Of a DNA stretch of 64,000 nucleotides, positions 58,729-64,000 are shown one piece after another; the first letter of the stretch is position 1, and each line of letters opens with the position of its first letter. Both the position numbers and the translations under genes were made by a program. Source of the DNA: Paraphaeosphaeria minitans (Eukaryota; Ascomycota; Dothideomycetes; Pleosporales; Didymosphaeriaceae); assembly GCA_015832175.1 (NCBI GenBank), contig WJXW01000012.1, forward strand, positions 1,322,001-1,386,000, read 5' to 3'. The notes under the pieces were generated by a model. The model saw only the letters and a list, made by a program, of their open reading frames with translations, ran no database searches and was not told the origin of the DNA.

Positions 58729-61395
58729 ATGAGTACCCCGACCAAGCGTCGCAAGAAGAATGATGGCTCCAGTCAGCATGTCCGCGGCCTGAGCTACTTC
58801 TTCGCGAAGCAGAAGCAGGATGCGACGAAACCGGCGAAGGAGGCGGATGCTAAGGTCATAGAGACCAGTGATACTCCGAATGGTGAGCAAGGCACATCTA
58901 CTCTTACAGACGAAGAGCTTGCGCGGAAATTGCAGGCAGAGTGGAACGAAGAAGAGCAGCGAGCGAGCGCCGAAGCACCCACCTCCAGCGACCTCTACGA
59001 AGAGCTCGAGAAGGCTGCGAAGCCAGCGACGAATCGAGCGGTGAATGGCGACGCAAGCGGAAACAAGGGCACGCCCACTCCACCAAACGACGACGAGCAC
59101 AAGCCTGCCGTGGAGGTTTGCATCAATGCAGCACCCAAGAAGAACACGCTCTCGCTCCAGTCTGCCGCCGCCGCCGAAGACACGGTTTCCGCGAACATAC
59201 CTTTCGATCAAAGCCCCCTCGAGTTCAGACCATCTATCTACATACCAGACCTGCAGAAACACTGGGCAGCAGAGGGTGGTCATGCGACGTACGCCCTGCT
59301 TACACGCTGCTTCGTGCTCGTCAACAGCACCACGAGTCGGATCAAGATTGTGGATACGCTCGTAAATCTGCTACGAACTATTATCGAGGGCGATCCGGAG
59401 AGTCTGCTTTCTGCTGTGTGGCTAGCGACGAATGCCATCTCACCGCCGTACATCGACCTCGAACTGGGGCTGGGCGGGTCTGCTATCTCCAAGGCTTTGA
59501 AGAAGGTATGTGGGTTGGACAACGCGGGTCTGAAGACTCTGCATAATAAATACGGCGATCCGGGCGATGTGGCCTTTGAGGCGAAGAAACGGCAGTCGTT
59601 CACGTTGCGGAAGCCGAAGCCGCTCACCATCAGGAGCGTGTTTGACTCGCTGGTCAAGATTGCGAACAGCAAGGGGCATGGCAGTGTGGAGAACAAGCAA
59701 AGGATTGTGGAGAGGCTTGTGCAGGACGCCAGAGGTGCAGAGGAGAGCCGATATATCGTGAGGACTCTAGTACAACATTTACGGATTGGTGCTGTCAAGA
59801 CGACCATGCTCATTGCTCTGTCGCGAGCTTTCATGCTGTCTAAGCCTTCAAATGCCGAGTTCGACACCCGCGATCAGAAGGCTTTGCAGAAGCTGAAGAA
59901 GGAGGAGTTGGCTGAAATGTATTCAAGAAGCGAAGAGATCGTTAAGGCCTGCTTTGCCCGGCGTCCTAACTACAACGACCTCATCCCATCACTCCTCGAG
60001 ATCGGTGTCTGCGACCAACTCCTCGTGCGATGCGGCTTGGCCCTACACATACCTCTACGTCCCATGTTGGGGTCGATAACACGCGATTTGGGTGAGATGC
60101 TCACAAAATTACAGAGTCGAGATTTCAGTTGCGAATACAAATACGACGGACAGAGGGCGCAAGTGCATTGTGATGAACATGGCAAGGTGACGATCTTCTC
60201 GCGTCATTTGGAGGTCATGACGGACAAGTATCCAGATCTAGTCGCTTTGGTGCCTAAGATACGTGGGGAAGGCGTGTCCAGCTTCATCCTAGAAGGCGAA
60301 GTCGCTGCCATTGACCGCGAGTCCGGTGACCTGAAGACATTCCAGACACTCGCGAACCGGGCAAGGAAAGACGTGGTCATAGGCAGTGTCACTATCGACG
60401 TATGCCTCTTCTCCTTCGACCTCATGTATCTCAATGGCGAAGAACTGCTCAATCGACCCTTTCGGGAGCGCAGAAACCTGCTGCGGAGTCTCTTCGTAGA
60501 GATACCGCATCTCTTTACGTGGGTCAAGAGCCTCGACGCCACATCGGCCGACGTAGAGACTGTGCAAGCCTTCTTCAAGAGCGCTCTCGACATCAAATGC
60601 GAAGGCATCATGGTCAAAGTCCTTGACAACCTGCCCAATCACGATCTTCAAGCTGACCTCGACTTACCTCCCGACGCAGCCTCCGAGCCCCCTACCCCAA
60701 AGAAAAAAGGTCGGCCGAAATCGAAGTCCTCAAAAGCCACAAGCACGTCCAATGCCGCACCGGAGGAGCCCACCAAGCCCTCACACGGCCGTCGCAAAGC
60801 CCTCATCTCCACCTACGAACCGGACAAACGCCTCGACTCCTGGCTCAAAGTGAAAAAAGACTACAATACCACCTCCGAAACCCTCGACCTGATCCCCGTC
60901 GCGGCCTTCCACGGCTCAGGCCGCAAAGCCGCGTGGTGGTCGCCCATCCTGCTCGCAATCCGCAACGCCGAAACCGGGCAGCTCGAAGCCGTCACCAAAT
61001 GCATGAGCGGCTTCACAGACGCCTTCTACAAAGCCAACCGCGCAAAGTACGACAAGGACGACCCGGAATGCACGAATGTGCTGTTCGGCGGGAAGCCGAG
61101 CTATGTCGAGTACAATGGCGGTGCCGGGACGCCGGATGTCTGGTTCGAGCCGCAGGAGGTGTGGGAGGTCGCGTTTGCGGACTTGACGCTCAGTCCAACG
61201 TACACGGCTGCGATCGGGCTGGTGAGCGAGGAGAGGGGGCTGAGTACGAGGTTTCCACGGTTCTTGAAGGTGAGGGAGGACAAGGGGATTGATGAGGCAA
61301 CGGAGGCGGGTTATCTCGCTGAGCTGTACAGGAAGCAGGAGGCGAGGGCGCCGGCGGAAAAAAAAGGAAATGAGGTTGAGGAGGGCGACGAGTGA
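58729..61395 (+). CDS. ATP-dependent DNA ligase I (Cdc9/Cdc17/LIG1)
   Basis: A single exon encodes 888 residues. The enzyme seals Okazaki fragments and repair nicks in the nucleus. A basic signal KRRKK (6-10) and a PCNA-binding-like box VRGLSYFF (18-25, Val in place of the usual Gln) are at the N-terminus, followed by a disordered acidic linker to ~150. A helical DNA-binding domain follows. The adenylation motif I is KYDGQR with the nucleophile Lys471, then motif III-type FILEGEVAAID, motif IV EGIMVK (625-630) and motif V WLKVKKD (705-711). An OB-fold closes the protein. Between motifs IV and V is a ~50-residue Pro/Lys/Ser-rich insertion (about 645-693), which I recall as usual in filamentous ascomycetes. 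The family is certain; ligase IV and III lack this N-terminal layout. Confidence 0.95.
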   Translation: MSTPTKRRKKNDGSSQHVRGLSYFFAKQKQDATKPAKEADAKVIETSDTPNGEQGTSTLTDEELARKLQAEWNEEEQRASAEAPTSSDLYEELEKAAKPATNRAVNGDASGNKGTPTPPNDDEHKPAVEVCINAAPKKNTLSLQSAAAAEDTVSANIPFDQSPLEFRPSIYIPDLQKHWAAEGGHATYALLTRCFVLVNSTTSRIKIVDTLVNLLRTIIEGDPESLLSAVWLATNAISPPYIDLELGLGGSAISKALKKVCGLDNAGLKTLHNKYGDPGDVAFEAKKRQSFTLRKPKPLTIRSVFDSLVKIANSKGHGSVENKQRIVERLVQDARGAEESRYIVRTLVQHLRIGAVKTTMLIALSRAFMLSKPSNAEFDTRDQKALQKLKKEELAEMYSRSEEIVKACFARRPNYNDLIPSLLEIGVCDQLLVRCGLALHIPLRPMLGSITRDLGEMLTKLQSRDFSCEYKYDGQRAQVHCDEHGKVTIFSRHLEVMTDKYPDLVALVPKIRGEGVSSFILEGEVAAIDRESGDLKTFQTLANRARKDVVIGSVTIDVCLFSFDLMYLNGEELLNRPFRERRNLLRSLFVEIPHLFTWVKSLDATSADVETVQAFFKSALDIKCEGIMVKVLDNLPNHDLQADLDLPPDAASEPPTPKKKGRPKSKSSKATSTSNAAPEEPTKPSHGRRKALISTYEPDKRLDSWLKVKKDYNTTSETLDLIPVAAFHGSGRKAAWWSPILLAIRNAETGQLEAVTKCMSGFTDAFYKANRAKYDKDDPECTNVLFGGKPSYVEYNGGAGTPDVWFEPQEVWEVAFADLTLSPTYTAAIGLVSEERGLSTRFPRFLKVREDKGIDEATEAGYLAELYRKQEARAPAEKKGNEVEEGDE

Positions 61396-62010
61396 TGTAA
61401 GATACCCGGAGCATTTGTGTGATTTTGACTGTGCGAAAGCCGTGTCACAAGCCGTCTCGTGACAACTAATGCGTACTGGCTGTGACGTGGAAGGCGGGGT
61501 GGTGCGGGTCAGAATATCGGAAAGCGGGACCCAGGTGGCACCCCGAGCGCACCTTGCAAGGTCCGCGCATCGCACAGTCAACACATTGATAACGGGAGGT
61601 GTCGGAGTCACAGCCCAATACAACACACGAGTCACACTAAAGACAAAAGACAAAGCGCATACATAGCGAACCTGTTGAGTTGATTATCGAGAAGGCTGGC
61701 CCCACGGGCAGGCGGCTGCTCTACACAAGCCCGCCATTTGCAAACCATAGTCATATTTCGAGTGAAAAAAAAGACTCGAGAGAAATACGTGCCCTCCCTC
61801 CATCGCATTTCCCAAAGCCGAGCCTAAGTCGTGAGGAAAGAGTCGTACAGATGGGTATCTACCGGCGCGGCGCCGCATGATCAGCCCCGCGGCTGACTGT
61901 GCCTCCAGCCTTGTGACCAGCCGCCTCAATATCGTTATCGGGGCCAAAGCCCTGTTGTTTTGAGCGGCAACGGCGACGGCGGGGATGCAGCGCGCGTCGG
62001 CAGAGGCTTC
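61396..62010. other. intergenic between convergent genes
   Basis: No gene is seen. It contains the 3' untranslated regions of DNA ligase I and of eIF1. Short frames on both strands are not supported. Confidence 0.45.
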
Positions 62011-62428
62011 TTAGAAACCGTGGACCTTTATGGTTTTGGCATCGAGGCCCAGCCCCTCCTTCTTGTCGGTGAGGAACTCTTGGACATCTTTGCGCTGATC
62101 GCCCTGCAGCTGGATCACCTCGCCCATCTCGCTGTCGGTGACAACGGTGCCATTGCAGGCAAACTTCTTCTTGATCACCTTGAGGATCTTCTTCTGGTCG
62201 AATTTCTTGGGCAGGCCTTGGACCGTGGTCAACGTCTTGCGACCATTGCGCTCTGTGACTCGTTAGCAGGTGCGACACGACGCGAAAGCACGCGGGGTCG
62301 TACGGGGCTAACTTACGCTGGATACGGATGTGAATGTAATTCTGACTAGTTGTCTTGACGTCGCCGACTGAGTCTTCGGCCTCCGCGAACGGGTCGAAGG
62401 ACTTGAGGTTCTGGATGTCCGTGGTCAT
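62011..62428 (-). CDS. SUI1: translation initiation factor eIF1 (SUI1)
   Basis: Two exons (62428-62317, 62252-62011) with a 64-nt intron (GTAAGT...CTAAC...CAG) give 117 residues, close to the usual 108-115. The protein binds the 40S subunit and controls start-codon choice. After an N-terminal tail (MTTDIQNLKSFDPFAEAE) the SUI1 fold begins with NYIHIRIQQRNGRKTLTTVQ. It goes on through LPKKFDQKKILKVIKKKFAC and NGTVV, and ends EGLGLDAKTIKVHGF. The intron falls inside the IQ|QRNGRKT motif and restoring it gives the exact conserved sequence, so the model is secure. The gene converges with DNA ligase I. Confidence 0.95.
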
Positions 62429-64000
62429 GAATCTGGTTGACGAGTCCTCTGCTGAAGCGCGGTTTGAGGGAGCACGTTTGGTGTACGGGCGCGGTGGTGG
62501 TGTCGGCTGAGGGTGCGGGTGGAGTCGTGGGAGAAGTTAGGTTAAGAGGGGCTCTGGTGCGGGCTGTGTTGGGAACCTCGCCACCTGCCCGCCAAGCCTT
62601 CTTATGTCATCAGGTCCCGGTCGCACATGTCGCACGGGACCGCCGCTCTTTCATTCCCAATATTGCGCGTTCCAGTTCCGGGCTGGCTTTCCCTTGGAAC
62701 TTTACACAGAGTCATACATGAAGTCGAGTGAAAATGAATGTCGACGTGCTATACACTCAACGAAACATTACGTTTCGGAATACCTACACAGCCGGGATAA
62801 ATCAAGATGGCACGGCTTGTTGAGGCTGTCTTACCTACCCAGAACACCATCCACCACCATGATACCGTCTCCAACACACTCGGTGGATGTCACAAAACTG
62901 TCCTAAACTTTGCGTGGTAAACATATCCCTGGTGTTCCGGATACGTGTTTATTGTTACTCGCATGTGGTTTTGGGTTCGTGTCCAAAAGGCTATCACCAG
63001 ATCTGTACTCATACTTAGACAGCTTCGCGATTGGCGGCTGATGCGGATGCCAATGGAGCCGTGGTATCCATGATACGGAGTGAATCTTATAAATTCATCG
63101 TTAGAGTGTGTCAGCCATAGCCAACACAGGCTGCTTCATCTGTGGGAATTTTGCTCTTGGAGCACATCCCACACGTCTGCCGAAGGGCCTTTCTTTAGCA
63201 TCAATAGTGTCGGACCCAGCGTTGCCATCGCGGACAACATGGATAGTTTCTTCAGTACACCCATGAAGCTCTACGGTGAAGTGTGCCACACTCATAGACT
63301 CTGGTAGGTGACAAACGAAATATCTGGCCAGAACGCTTGAATTACTCTTTAGATCTCTTACCAGACGTGACTTACACACTCAATAAACACCTCTTAAAGT
63401 ACTTGCCTAATTGTAACTACTAGTAACTGCCAAGGGAGTGACCCTCAACTTCCCGATACCGTTCCTAAAGACATGGGTGGGAAGAGTTGGTTCTGTGCCT
63501 GAATGCCTAACAGGACCGCCTTCTTCTACGGGGTTACCAACACTAGGTAGCACCGAAGTAGGCGGTTGGCTCCCCGTTGATTCAAGACCATTTATCCGGG
63601 CGGAGAAGCGTCTGAACACAACCGTTATAAAATGTACGTTCCACTCTGTGCACGCAGGGACACGATACGCCTCCGACAGTTCAAGATCTGCCAACGCACG
63701 CAATTCGAGTGGTATGATGCGCACCGCTTTCTTGTTGAAACAGGTCTGATTGGTCACAAATGACGGATCGCATTTATAGACTGTATACGGCCTACCGATC
63801 TCGCTGCTTGTGTCGCTTGCAACCATGCACAATCATGTGCACTTTTGGTTGGAATAGCATGCGCCGCATTTTATCTATGCACAATGTACGTAGTTGCTTG
63901 CCGTCAAAATTCGACTTCATGGCGATGCTCGAGCATGTGCGGATCTTCTCATTGCGATTGTTTTAGTGACAGCGCCACATAGGGGGCCCAGCTTGGCAAG
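62429..64000. other. eIF1 promoter and right flank, no confident gene
   Basis: The first few hundred bases are the eIF1 promoter. Farther right, frames on both strands overlap, mainly 63438-63749 plus and 63407-63832 minus. Neither shows a domain or a signal peptide and I cannot choose between them. A gene may start beyond the window edge. Confidence 0.35.

Overview
The window is nuclear DNA of a filamentous ascomycete (Pezizomycotina; Dothideomycetes is my best guess, by inference). The evidence is short GT-AG introns (45-65 nt typical, branch sites such as CTAAC or CTGAC), a gene set typical of this group, and a repeat block with the mutation pattern of repeat-induced point mutation (RIP).

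Bases 1 to about 33,100 are one AT-rich island with no intact gene. It consists of degenerate Ty3/Gypsy LTR retrotransposons with a chromodomain integrase, nested in and around each other, plus remnants of a Ty1/Copia element. Three elements can be delimited to the base by LTR pairs and 5-bp target duplications: C (7054-13770, minus strand, ACACG/ACGCG), D (17553-24239, minus, GTAAC) and E (25869-32466, plus, AAAAA). Two more are partial: A (1-3954, cut by the window edge) and B (3955-7053 plus 13771-14515, split by C). There are two solo LTRs (2145-2356 with ATAAT; 15466-15922 with TTAGG). In-frame stops are TAA and TAG where Gln or Trp codons are expected, TpA is very frequent, and LTR pairs differ almost only by transitions.

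The most interesting structure in this block is an antisense reading frame at the 3' end of every element, between the chromodomain and the polypurine tract. Each carries a CxxC-x6/7-C cysteine motif followed by a Lys/Glu-rich coiled-coil-like stretch. The antisense frame and the adjoining U3 differ as one unit between element groups (A/B/E, C, D), while gag-pol and the inner LTR end are shared. It looks like an exchangeable 3' cassette.

Bases 33,100 to 64,000 are ordinary gene-rich sequence. In order: a likely CENP-K/Sim4 kinetochore subunit (-), a three-KH-domain RNA-binding protein (+), a BTB/POZ protein (+), an alpha/beta hydrolase (-), a frameshifted caspase-like gene (+), a Ser/Gly-repeat secreted protein (+), a GH27 alpha-galactosidase with an apparent frameshift (+), a secreted six-hairpin glycosidase (-) converging on it, a Dhr2-type DEAH/RHA RNA helicase (+), a leucine-rich protein of unknown role (-), DNA ligase I (+) and translation initiation factor eIF1 (-). 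A 162-bp TA-flanked MITE lies at 46024-46185. Most of these are unrelated housekeeping genes; the two adjacent secreted glycosidases (48.7-53.0 kb) are the one pair with a plausible shared job, in plant or other polysaccharide breakdown. All exon boundaries were worked out by hand from splice signals and reading frame; no homology search was run.
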